A stretch of DNA of 64,000 nt from Streptomyces sp. DG2A-72 (GTDB lineage Bacteria; Actinomycetota; Actinomycetes; Streptomycetales; Streptomycetaceae), in NCBI RefSeq assembly GCF_030499575.1, contig NZ_JASTLC010000001.1, forward strand, positions 3,434,001-3,498,000, in the 5' to 3' direction. A program made the position numbers and the translations under genes. The notes below the pieces were generated by a model. The model had not been told where the DNA came from, did not search any database, and saw nothing but the letters and a program-made list of their open reading frames with translations. Below are positions 43,147 through 51,771 of this stretch, one piece after another. The stretch's first letter is position 1. Every line of letters begins with the position of its first letter.

Positions 43147-46100
43147 TCAGCCGGTGCCGCGCGGCTCGGGCGGAGCGTCCAGGCCGCACAGCGCCTCGTA
43201 CAACGGCCGATAGAGCAGCTTGACGAGTTCGGTGTCGGCCGGGTCGGGATCGGTACCGCCAGTGGTGTTCTCGGTGCCGGTGCCGGTGAAGTACGGGGCG
43301 AGAACGTCCCGAAGGCGTACCAGCAGTCCCGGGTCGCTGGTGCGGGACCGCCCGCTCCTGTCAGCGACGAGTGCCTGTGCCGCCGCCAGCCGCGGTGCGA
43401 AGGCGGCGTCGACGAACACGACGCGGGCCGGCACACCACCGCGGACGAGGCGGCCGATGACCTGCCAGATGGTGACGAGCTGGTCCCAGACGAAGGACTC
43501 CTTCTCGTCGTCGGGAAGCGCGGAGAAGATGTAGGGGCGGGACAGTACGTGCCGCCAGACACGGCGGGCAACGGTCCGGAAGGTGCCGCCCGCCGCGTCG
43601 AGACCGTCGGCCTCTGTCACCAGCTCACCGAACGTTCCGTCCGGGCTGGTCAGTTGACCGCGTACGAACCGGCTCGCCCAGTCGTTGATGGCGAACACCG
43701 CCAGGGAAAGGTCATCGGGGCGAGGGTGGGGGCGGACCAGGAAGAACACCGTCCCGAACGCCGCCACCCTCTCCTCGCCGGGGCGCTGGGGAACGGTGAG
43801 AATGTTGTGCCCTCGCTCGACGGCGAGCAGGGGGGCGACGAGCAGTTCGGCGTCCGGGTCCTCGGCGAAGGAGGCGAGGTCTCCGCGCCGCACCGCCCCT
43901 GTGCTCCGTGTCCGGCTCCCCGTCGGCGCCGCGCCGTCGACCGCCGCTTCCAGTTCCGCGTCGTCGGCGGCCAAGACACGCACCCGGCCGCGCCAGCGCG
44001 GGATCTCGTCCAGGGCCGCGGCGGCCACCCCGGCCTCCGCGTAGCTGCCGACCAGAAGGAGGGCGCGCCTGCGGCGCTGGTCGGGGATCTGGGCGAGTTC
44101 GCTCTGCAGCGGGGAGGTGGTTCCGTCCCTGCGGGGACGGGCCAGCCGGTCGATCATCAGGCGCAGGATGTCCTCGCGTTTGTCGGGGTCCTGTCCGGAG
44201 AGGCGGATCGGCTGCCCGGCCGCGTCGTAGAGGAACTCGGTGCGGAACACGGTGTCCCGAATGGACCGCAGCGCCTTGCTCTGCGGTTTCAGGACCGCCC
44301 GGACGGGAGCGAGGACATGAGCGCGGGTGGACGTGCCGGCCCAGCTGGTGCCCGACATCAGCAGAACGTGCGGACCGGCCTTCTCACGGCCGGGATCGGC
44401 GCCGAGCTGGGGAAGGCCGAGCAGCAGTTCGCGGCCCACGCCCGCGCAGCGGAAGAAGCGCAGAGTTCCGGTGCGGCGGCCATCCTTGTCGCGGGCGGCG
44501 GCACGTTCGTCGATCAGGTACTGGAAGCCGAGGACGTTACCCATGGGCGCTTCAGGCACAAGCGGTGCGTAGTCAAGGGGTGGTCGGCGGGTCAGTTCGT
44601 GGCTCGCCGCGTCGAGCCGCAGCGCTGCCTCCACCTGGGGCCATAGGAATGTCACCCGGTCAAGGCGCTGGTGCAGCGCGGCCAGCACGAGGGTGAACTC
44701 CAGTCGCCGCGCGTTCAGTTCACGCCACTCCTCGGTGAGAGGAACCTCCTCGCGCGCCGGCTCCTTGCCCTGGCGGGCTGTGGACGGCGGGCGCTGCTGA
44801 GGACCCGGCGCTCCGGCGAGGAAGGAGTCGAGGAGCGCGCGGACCCGGCTGCGTGTCCGCTTCTCGTCGAGGGTGTGCAGGACGTCGTGGGCGAGGGCGG
44901 TGAGCTCGTCGGCGGGCGTCAGATAGGGGCCCCGCCCGCCGAGCGGATCGTCCCGGAAGGTGTCGAAGAACGCGGTGATCTCGCTACGGCGGTGCGCCCA
45001 GGGCACTTGCGGTTCGGGGACCTCGTGTCCTCCCGGCTGATCCTTGCCGTCACTGTCGTCCTCGTCTTCGTACAGCGCGTTCTCGTCCTCGACATCCCCC
45101 GCCTCCGTGCCGTCGGGGCGCCGGACGGACCAGCCGGGCGTGAGCGGATACCAGGCGTTGAGCAGCTTCTCCTGGAGGGTCCATGCGCTGAAGTAGTCGA
45201 TCTGCGCCCAGTTCCGCAGCCCTTCGTCGTCGATGAGCATGGCGTACAGCCGGTCCGCCGCGGAGCCGACGATGTCCAGGGCGGCGGACCACCGTTCCAC
45301 GTCCTGGTCGGAGAGCTGGAGCCGTCCCTGCCGGGCGAGTTCGGCGATCTCATGGGTCTGCAGCTGGTCGAGCCAGGATTCGGAGACACCGGTGGTGACG
45401 AGAGTGGCCGACGGTGCGAACATCTGGTCCAGCTGCATCTGTACGCGGTCGGCCTCGTCGACGACCACGATGTCGCTGCGCAGGCAGGCCAGTTCCAGGT
45501 AGCGCAGGCGTTCGGCGTTGAGCTGGCGCGGTACGGCCGTCTGCACAAGGCTGGCGGGGTTCGCCACCCAGATCCGCGCGTCCACGAGGTCACGCGCGGC
45601 GGAGTGGCGAGGGCAGGCACTCCACAGCGGACAGGCGTGCGGGGTGCCCCACTCCTCCTCTTCGTCACTGTCGTCCTCGGGGGGCTGCCTCCTGGCGGCG
45701 CCACGGGCGCGTTCGAGTTCGCGTACGGCGTGTTCGGCCGCCGACTCCTGAGCGTCGCCGGAGTCGGCGGCCGGCCGCACGGGGTGCAGGCCGCCGCACG
45801 GTGCGTCGTTGTAGCGAAGCGGCTCCGATGTGTCGAGGGCGCGCAGCGCGTCCAGCGGACAGGCGGTGCTGAGGTGTCTGAAGGCCGCGTTGGTGTGGGC
45901 GAGGAGTGAGTGCGCTCCGCGCGCGGCGAGCCTGCGGTGCAGCCGCTGGGTGTGCTGAGGCCGTGTGGTGCCGCCCTGGATCAAGGCGGCCTTCAGGCCG
46001 AGACCGCGGAAGAGTTCGGTCAGGGTGAGCTGCTCGGCCACGTCACCGACGACGAGTGTGATGCGCAGGGAGTTGTGGTGCGCCCAGACCGCGAGCAGAG

Positions 46101-46914
46101 TCATCAGGGTCGACTTGCCGGCGCCGACCATGCCGACGAGATGGGTGAGCCGGTCGAGCGGCAGCGCGGACGCCGGCGCGAAGGCGGCCCCGTCCGGGGT
46201 GCGGGTGTCGAGGTCGAGGTCGTGGAGGCGCTGGGCCCAGTTGCCTGCCTTTCGGCCGAGACGCCGCTCCTCCTCGTCCATCCAGCGCGCCACGTCGGCG
46301 AGTTCGTCGAGCGGTACGTCCAGCGGGCCTGCGGTGGCGGGGCGTTCGGTGGTGAGGGGATGACCCGGGAGGGGGTCTCGTACCAGCTCGGACGGGATGG
46401 TGACGGAAGTGCGCCGGTGGCGGCGGTCCATGAAGCGGTGCTCGCCCTCCACCGCCTGCTCCAGCGGCTTGACGGCGAAGCCGGGCAGCTGCGCGAGCGC
46501 TTCGTCGTACACGGCGAAGCGGTCGGCGGCGACCACGAGGGGAAGCCGGTACGCCGGTTCCCCCTCCGCCGGGACACGGTACGCGCGCAGCCTTTCCGGC
46601 AGTCGCAGGTAGGCGTCCAGGGACTGGTGCCACATCCGGGCGCGGCGCATCGGCCAGAGCAGGTGCCGGGCCGCGGTGAGCGCGACCTGTTCCGCCTCGC
46701 CGACGGACAGCTTCGCGGCGCGCGCGAAGGCCAGGCCGTAGCCGCCCAGGAGCGTCCACGCTCCGTCGGCGGCGTGGCCGGGCGCCACGGTCTCCATCAG
46801 CCGCAGGGCGAGCTCGACCTGGCACAGCAGAGCGGGCCGGGTCCTGGCGTGCTCTTCGGGCCAGGGCCCCAACGCGGCTACGACCGGTTGGTACCAGCTG
46901 CTGCGGTCACGCAT
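43147..46914 (-). CDS. DinG-like helicase of the pPIWI-RE system
   Basis: A 1255-residue superfamily 2 helicase-like protein. An N-terminal 250-residue module (SSWYQPVVAALGPWPEEHAR start) is followed by Walker A LVGMVGAGKSTLM near 266, a Cys-containing insert (CPLWSACPRHS, near 440, possibly the Fe-S region of DinG/XPD relatives), VVVDEADRVQ near 483, and the C-terminal helicase motif QVIGRLVRGGVPARV near 1150. A central acidic low-complexity loop (EDEDDSDGKD) is present. Its ATG lies inside the 3' end of the REase gene (8-base overlap ATGCGTGA), indicating coupling. Likely unwinds or tracks on invader DNA for the nuclease. Confidence 0.82.
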   Translation of the reverse strand: MRDRSSWYQPVVAALGPWPEEHARTRPALLCQVELALRLMETVAPGHAADGAWTLLGGYGLAFARAAKLSVGEAEQVALTAARHLLWPMRRARMWHQSLDAYLRLPERLRAYRVPAEGEPAYRLPLVVAADRFAVYDEALAQLPGFAVKPLEQAVEGEHRFMDRRHRRTSVTIPSELVRDPLPGHPLTTERPATAGPLDVPLDELADVARWMDEEERRLGRKAGNWAQRLHDLDLDTRTPDGAAFAPASALPLDRLTHLVGMVGAGKSTLMTLLAVWAHHNSLRITLVVGDVAEQLTLTELFRGLGLKAALIQGGTTRPQHTQRLHRRLAARGAHSLLAHTNAAFRHLSTACPLDALRALDTSEPLRYNDAPCGGLHPVRPAADSGDAQESAAEHAVRELERARGAARRQPPEDDSDEEEEWGTPHACPLWSACPRHSAARDLVDARIWVANPASLVQTAVPRQLNAERLRYLELACLRSDIVVVDEADRVQMQLDQMFAPSATLVTTGVSESWLDQLQTHEIAELARQGRLQLSDQDVERWSAALDIVGSAADRLYAMLIDDEGLRNWAQIDYFSAWTLQEKLLNAWYPLTPGWSVRRPDGTEAGDVEDENALYEDEDDSDGKDQPGGHEVPEPQVPWAHRRSEITAFFDTFRDDPLGGRGPYLTPADELTALAHDVLHTLDEKRTRSRVRALLDSFLAGAPGPQQRPPSTARQGKEPAREEVPLTEEWRELNARRLEFTLVLAALHQRLDRVTFLWPQVEAALRLDAASHELTRRPPLDYAPLVPEAPMGNVLGFQYLIDERAAARDKDGRRTGTLRFFRCAGVGRELLLGLPQLGADPGREKAGPHVLLMSGTSWAGTSTRAHVLAPVRAVLKPQSKALRSIRDTVFRTEFLYDAAGQPIRLSGQDPDKREDILRLMIDRLARPRRDGTTSPLQSELAQIPDQRRRRALLLVGSYAEAGVAAAALDEIPRWRGRVRVLAADDAELEAAVDGAAPTGSRTRSTGAVRRGDLASFAEDPDAELLVAPLLAVERGHNILTVPQRPGEERVAAFGTVFFLVRPHPRPDDLSLAVFAINDWASRFVRGQLTSPDGTFGELVTEADGLDAAGGTFRTVARRVWRHVLSRPYIFSALPDDEKESFVWDQLVTIWQVIGRLVRGGVPARVVFVDAAFAPRLAAAQALVADRSGRSRTSDPGLLVRLRDVLAPYFTGTGTENTTGGTDPDPADTELVKLLYRPLYEALCGLDAPPEPRGTG

Positions 46915-48175
46915 CGTCCACTCCGTCCTGCCCGGCGTCCTCGGCCGGTGTCGTGTTGTCAGCGGGGCGGTTCCCAGTGGCTCGTCGGCCGGGGCCCGAC
47001 GGTCCGCCCGCTCCAGTGGGAAGGGGGCCGATGAAGGCGTCCGGCCCGCAGTCACCTGACAGACGCAGCCGTGCGGCCCGCACCAGCTGCCTGTCCGTCA
47101 GCAGCCGCAGTCCACCCGCCTGAGCGCCCCGCTCCCTGGCGTAGCTGTCGAGGTAGTCGCGGCGTGCGCGGACCCTGAATTCCGGGACGACCCAGCAGGC
47201 TTCGTCGTAGGGCGGTTCGGCGCGCACCGCGGTCGCGCTGCGGCCGAGGAAGGCGGGATGCGCCCAGTCCTTGACGTCCACGGCCCACACATGGCCGTCG
47301 GGGAACGTGACGCGCACGTCGTACGAGTCGAAGTTGGGCCACATCTCGACGGTGAGCCCCAGCGCCCGCAGCTCGCTCTCCAGAGAGATCTCCGCCTGTC
47401 CCGGCCCGGTGACGGACAGCCGCAGCGGTTTGCGCAGTTGGCGCACCTCTCCCACCTGCGCCGCCACGAGTTCCCGGCCGTGCGGCGCGGGACCCCGGTG
47501 CCGGCACTGGTCCCGCTCACACCACCACTCGGTGTCGGAGACCGGATGCAGCAGGGTCAGGCAGCGGTGGCAGCACAGGTAGGAGCCGTCCCGCCGGAAC
47601 CCGGCGGGGACGGGGGCGTAGATCTCCTCGACGAGGAACCGGACCGGGTCGAGGAAGAGGTCGCAGCTGACCTCGGCCCATTCCTCCTCGGTGAGGACCG
47701 GCCGGGTGACCAGGAGGCGGCGGAAGGCCGTGTACGACTCGGGCGAGGACATGGCGCGGCAGGCCCGCAGGGCTTCGTGGATGACCATGCGGTCGTACTG
47801 GCGTCCGGTGCTGTCGCCGTATCCGCGGACGGCGAGTTCGTGGCAGAGCTGTGCGGGTTCCCCCGAGTCCTCGTCGATCAGCCGGTCCGCGGTGTCGAAC
47901 AGGTCGGGGGGCAGTTGGTCGAGGGGCCAGTTGCCGAGCGGCCGGGCGCGGGCCCAGCGCATCATCTCGGGGACACCGGTCGGGGGCCTGGCCTCGTTGC
48001 GCAGGCACTGGAGGACCAGGGCGTCCAGGGCGCGCTGCGCGCTGGGCGGGTAGGGCAGGGTGAAGGCGTCGAGGTCGTCGACGGCGGCCAGATGCAGGAC
48101 GGCGGTGGCCACGTCCCGGAGCAGGACGACGTCCGGGTTGAACAGCCAGTCCGGCGTGGGCTGTTGGTCAGTCAT
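46907..48175 (-). CDS. Restriction endonuclease-like protein of the pPIWI-RE system
   Basis: A 422-residue protein. A helical N-terminal domain (DWLFNPDVVLLRDVATAVLH start) precedes a zinc ribbon CCHRC...CERDQC near 200-225. The PD-(D/E)xK nuclease core follows, with FDSYDVRVTFPDG and AVDVKDW near 285-303, where Asp, Asp and Lys would form the metal site. It then ends with a disordered Pro/Gly-rich tail. This matches the REase of the pPIWI-RE three-gene unit. ATG at 48175 overlaps the upstream stop (ATGACTGA). Between nuclease and helicase genes the same kind of 8-base overlap occurs. Confidence 0.82.
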   Translation of the reverse strand: MTDQQPTPDWLFNPDVVLLRDVATAVLHLAAVDDLDAFTLPYPPSAQRALDALVLQCLRNEARPPTGVPEMMRWARARPLGNWPLDQLPPDLFDTADRLIDEDSGEPAQLCHELAVRGYGDSTGRQYDRMVIHEALRACRAMSSPESYTAFRRLLVTRPVLTEEEWAEVSCDLFLDPVRFLVEEIYAPVPAGFRRDGSYLCCHRCLTLLHPVSDTEWWCERDQCRHRGPAPHGRELVAAQVGEVRQLRKPLRLSVTGPGQAEISLESELRALGLTVEMWPNFDSYDVRVTFPDGHVWAVDVKDWAHPAFLGRSATAVRAEPPYDEACWVVPEFRVRARRDYLDSYARERGAQAGGLRLLTDRQLVRAARLRLSGDCGPDAFIGPLPTGAGGPSGPGRRATGNRPADNTTPAEDAGQDGVDDA

Positions 48176-49964
48176 GGACCGGAACACCTCCTCGCGACTG
48201 GGGTGGGACGCTCGGCTTCGGGCCGCCCGCGTGCGAGGGCACGTCGGCGCCGTGCGGCAGCGGATGGTCGGTGACGTAGGCGGTGCCGGGCCGGCACCAG
48301 GTCCGCGCCTGGCAGCCGTGGCAGTGACGTCCGGTCCTCGGTTCGTACGTGGTGTCGTCCAGGAGCGGCTGGGCGAGGCCGGCGATGACGTCCCGGGCTT
48401 CGTCGACGATCGCGGTGCGGCCGGGATCGACGCGTTCGAGCCTGCTCTCTCCGTGGCCCTCGCGCAGATGCTCCAGTTCGACCCAGGAGCGGCGCGGGTC
48501 GTCGCCCAGCGCCCCCGTGTGGAACAACAGGACGCCGAGGGCCAGTTGTGGGTACGTGCGGAGCAGCGGCTCCCGATCCCACAACGGGCGGGCGGACGTC
48601 TTCGTCTCGCGCCAGATCCACCGGCCGCGATGGGTGTACACCAGATCGGGTACGGCGAGCACGACGACATCGAGCTCCGGCACATAGGCCGTGACCCGAT
48701 GCTGTACGAGTACGCGCTCGTCGGCGTCGAGTCCGTTGAGCGGGCACAGCAGCCGGTGCTCGGCCAGCATTCCGGCGGCCTCACGCGCGGACGCGTCGTC
48801 CAGACCGGTCTCAGACCGCAGCGTGGCCGGGTCGGGGGACGCGCTGTCCCGGCAGCCGTGCACCGGCCGTTCGCCGTGTCGCGCGTCCAGCCAGGAGTCG
48901 ACGACCCTGCCGCGCCGCGCTCCCTCGTTCTCGGCGGACAGATCGCTGAGATGCAGGCGCCGCACCAGGTGGTACTGGGCAGGGCATTCGGCGTACAGCC
49001 TCAGGTCCCAGGCGGAAACGGAGCGGCGCTTGCGTGCGAAGGACGGGGGCCGCCCGCCCCACAGACCCGGGGTGCGCCTCAGGTCCGTACAGCCGGCGAT
49101 GGCCTTGCAGTCGACGCAGCTCTCGCCGGGCCGGGTACCGGTCGCGGTGGTGGCGGCGAGGAACGCCGGCACGGCGTCGCCCTCGAACCGCTTCCTCGCC
49201 TCGCCGGGCCCCTCGCCGAACCGTGGTGCCACGCCCAGCAGCGGTTCCACCGAGCCGTCGGCGCATCCCACGTCGAAGACGCGCACCAGGGCAGGTGAGC
49301 GGGTGGTGTCGGTCGCCTCGGCCGGGGGTTCGTCACGCGTCCTGCGCCGGGGCGTGGGTGCCCCGTACGCCATCACCTGTGCCACGGCTCCGAGTTCGGC
49401 CTCGGGGCGGCTGCTCTTGGCCCGGCCCAGCGAGGGCAGCCACAGATCGCGCACCGCCCCGTCGGCGGAGGCGTACATGCGGCCCCACAGGGTGTGCTCG
49501 TACTGCCGGGCCCCGCGCGGGTCGGGGACGTCCGTGCGGCGGGTGCGCCACGTCCACGAGAGTTTGACCGCCGCGGTCGGCGGCAGGCCCGACTCCTCGG
49601 CGGCGGCCTGCTCCCGGGTGCGGGCCGCGATGTACCGCTCCAGGGCGTGGGCGGTCCACGCGAGGTGGACGGGGTGGACCGGCGCGCCGCGGCCGCGGAA
49701 CGGTCCACGGGTGCCGCGCAGTTCCGTACGCACCCGCTCGACGGACCAGCCATGGTGCTCCACGAGGTCGAGCGCCGTGAAGAGCGGGACGAACCAGAAC
49801 TCCTCGTACGGCGTGGACAGGAACGGCACGGCCGGTTCGGGCACGAGCTGGGGCCGCATCGCGATGCGGCGGTGCGTGGGGCAGGCTGCGGCGTCGGGCC
49901 GAGCCATCCGGGGACTCGCCCTGATCAGCCAGTCGTCTCCGGCGACGCCCGGTGGATTCTGCAT
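48168..49964 (-). CDS. Cas4/RecB-like PD-(D/E)xK nuclease, first gene of pPIWI-RE operon
   Basis: A 598-residue protein with Cas4/AddB-like character. SAWDLRLYAECPAQYHLVRR resembles the N-terminal helix and Cys region of RecB-family nucleases. VPDLVYTHRGRWIWRETKTS (about 440-458) holds Asp and Glu-x-Lys of the catalytic core. Two CxxCx5C sets are present, CVDCKAIAGC near 285 and CHGCQARTWC near 550, suggesting an iron-sulfur cluster. The first 250 residues have no domain I know. ATG at 49964 is preceded by GGGGGTCACC. It is fused operonically to REase, helicase and pPIWI-RE genes, a fourth component beyond the usual three. Confidence 0.75.
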   Translation of the reverse strand: MQNPPGVAGDDWLIRASPRMARPDAAACPTHRRIAMRPQLVPEPAVPFLSTPYEEFWFVPLFTALDLVEHHGWSVERVRTELRGTRGPFRGRGAPVHPVHLAWTAHALERYIAARTREQAAAEESGLPPTAAVKLSWTWRTRRTDVPDPRGARQYEHTLWGRMYASADGAVRDLWLPSLGRAKSSRPEAELGAVAQVMAYGAPTPRRRTRDEPPAEATDTTRSPALVRVFDVGCADGSVEPLLGVAPRFGEGPGEARKRFEGDAVPAFLAATTATGTRPGESCVDCKAIAGCTDLRRTPGLWGGRPPSFARKRRSVSAWDLRLYAECPAQYHLVRRLHLSDLSAENEGARRGRVVDSWLDARHGERPVHGCRDSASPDPATLRSETGLDDASAREAAGMLAEHRLLCPLNGLDADERVLVQHRVTAYVPELDVVVLAVPDLVYTHRGRWIWRETKTSARPLWDREPLLRTYPQLALGVLLFHTGALGDDPRRSWVELEHLREGHGESRLERVDPGRTAIVDEARDVIAGLAQPLLDDTTYEPRTGRHCHGCQARTWCRPGTAYVTDHPLPHGADVPSHAGGPKPSVPPQSRGGVPVHD

Positions 49965-50160
49965 GGTGACCCCCGTGGAGGGCGGCATGGGCAGGAGGGC
50001 GTCCAGGACCGTCGGGCTTCACACACCCTCACACGAAGCCCCGGACGCGACCCCAGCATGGCATGCACCTGTGAACTGAGTCCATGCATATCTCGCAAGA
50101 GAGTCACTTCACGCTACTCTGGTGTGCTGAATGGTGCGGGAGGCGAAGGAGCTGCGCGGC

Positions 50161-51705
50161 GTGGACGCGGATTCGTACGCGGAGATGTACAAGCCAGGCA
50201 CGGGCGATCTGATCGACGGGCGCTACGAGTTGATGGAGTCGCTCGGCAAGGGCGGGATAGCCCACGTCTGGCGCGCCCGCGAGGTCTTCCCAGGCCATGA
50301 GGCTCCCGAGAATCACGAGGTTGCCGCGGGGCGCGAGGTCGCGGTGAAGTTCCTGCGCCACGACTCCGAGGCCCTGTACGCCCTGGACCCGGACGAGAGG
50401 GCGGCCGAACTCGCCGTCAGAAACGCCCGGTTCCGGCGCGAGGCCACACTGCTGGGCACGCTCGACCACCCGGGCATCACGGAGCTGTACGGCAGCGGAT
50501 CGCACCAGGGTGTGCCGTACATCGCCATGCGCTTGGTGACCGGAGTGAGTCTGCGGACCTTCCTCGACGAGCACACACCGCTGCCGCTGATGTCGGCGAT
50601 CGCCATCGCCGTACAGATGGCGGGAGCACTCGCCTGCGCACACACGTTGCCCGTCGTGCACCGGGACCTCAAGCCTCCCAACATCATGATCGACGACGAA
50701 GGGGCGGTCGTCCTCATCGACTTCGGTATCGCCAAGCCGCTGCGGGCCGACGCCACCCGGTACACGGCGCACGGCTCCACGCTGGGCACCCGCGGCTACC
50801 TGGCACCCGAACAGCTCCTGGAGCGCGAGCCGACCGCGCGTACGGACGTGTACTGCTTCGGCTGCGTCTTCTACGAACTGCTCACCGGACGCCCGCCGTT
50901 CCCGCTCGGCGCGGACTCCGGTCTCACCGAGAGACATCTCTACGAGGATCCCCTGCCGCCGAGCGTGTACGCCGCGGGCATCCCCGAGGCGATCGACGAC
51001 CTGGTGATCCGCATGCTCGCCAAGCAGCCCGGACAGCGTCCGCCCGTCGACGAGGTCCTGGCGATCCTCGCCCCGCTCGGCCCCCGGCCCGGCGACCCCG
51101 AACCCCGACCGCGCACCCACCCCGACCCCACGGCCCCGCTGCGCCGGCCCGCGGACCGGGCTCCGCGCACGCACCGCGCTCCCGCCGCGCCGCCGGTCGC
51201 GTCCCCGGTGGCGGGCGAGGAGGAGTGGCTGGACGCCCGCGCGGTGGAACTCCTCTGCACACGGGCCGAGTCGGAGATCGCCGCCGGTAAACCGGGAGAC
51301 GCGGTCGGCCGTCTACGCGAACTGGCGGAGCGGGTGCGTGCGGAGTGGGGAGCGCGCCGCCCGCTGGTGCGCCGCGTATGGCGGGGGGCGGCGGACGGGC
51401 TCCGGTTGGCCTGGGACTTCGGCTCCGCGGCCCGTCTCTACCAGGGCATCGACAACACTCTCCTGCACGGCGACGGTCCGGCCGAGCGGGCGGAGCGCGC
51501 GGTGGTGCAGCTGCGGCTGGCCGAATGCCGCCTCGCCTTCGGTGAGCTGGACGCCGCCGTCGCCACCGTCGACGCCGCGGGACGTACGGCCGCGGGCCTG
51601 CCGCGCGAGCTCGCCGTACAGGTCGAGTCCGTGCGGCGCGAGGTCGATGTCCAGCTCTCTGCCCGGCTCGCGGATGCGGACGATCAGGGCGGGCCAGGGG
51701 CCTGA
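50161..51705 (+). CDS. Serine/threonine protein kinase with C-terminal helical domain
   Basis: A kinase of about 514 residues: ESLGKGGIAHVWRA (P-loop), VAVKFLRHD (Lys), VVHRDLKPPNIMID (catalytic loop near 166), IDFGIAKPL (DFG) and GTRGYLAPEQ (APE). A Pro/Arg-rich linker follows, then about 150 helical residues resembling TPR units (ELAERVRAEWGARRPLVRRV). No membrane helix, unlike PASTA kinases, so cytoplasmic. Start uncertain: GTG at 50161 has GAAGGAG upstream; ATG at 50131 is also in frame. A TACTCT -10-like box lies at 50115-50120. It is divergent from the pPIWI-RE operon and convergent with a DNA methylase gene; kinases of this kind occur in several phage-defence loci. Confidence 0.88.
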   Translation: MDADSYAEMYKPGTGDLIDGRYELMESLGKGGIAHVWRAREVFPGHEAPENHEVAAGREVAVKFLRHDSEALYALDPDERAAELAVRNARFRREATLLGTLDHPGITELYGSGSHQGVPYIAMRLVTGVSLRTFLDEHTPLPLMSAIAIAVQMAGALACAHTLPVVHRDLKPPNIMIDDEGAVVLIDFGIAKPLRADATRYTAHGSTLGTRGYLAPEQLLEREPTARTDVYCFGCVFYELLTGRPPFPLGADSGLTERHLYEDPLPPSVYAAGIPEAIDDLVIRMLAKQPGQRPPVDEVLAILAPLGPRPGDPEPRPRTHPDPTAPLRRPADRAPRTHRAPAAPPVASPVAGEEEWLDARAVELLCTRAESEIAAGKPGDAVGRLRELAERVRAEWGARRPLVRRVWRGAADGLRLAWDFGSAARLYQGIDNTLLHGDGPAERAERAVVQLRLAECRLAFGELDAAVATVDAAGRTAAGLPRELAVQVESVRREVDVQLSARLADADDQGGPGA

Positions 51706-51771
51706 CCGCAGGGGAGGGCGCCGTGACATGCCTCGCCTCGCCGCATGCGGCGCCTGCCCCTCTCGGGCGCT

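Noticed and set aside
50161-51705. PglW of a phage growth limitation system
   Set aside because: The kinase is about 514 residues with a typical small kinase layout, far shorter than PglW, and PglY/PglZ are absent.
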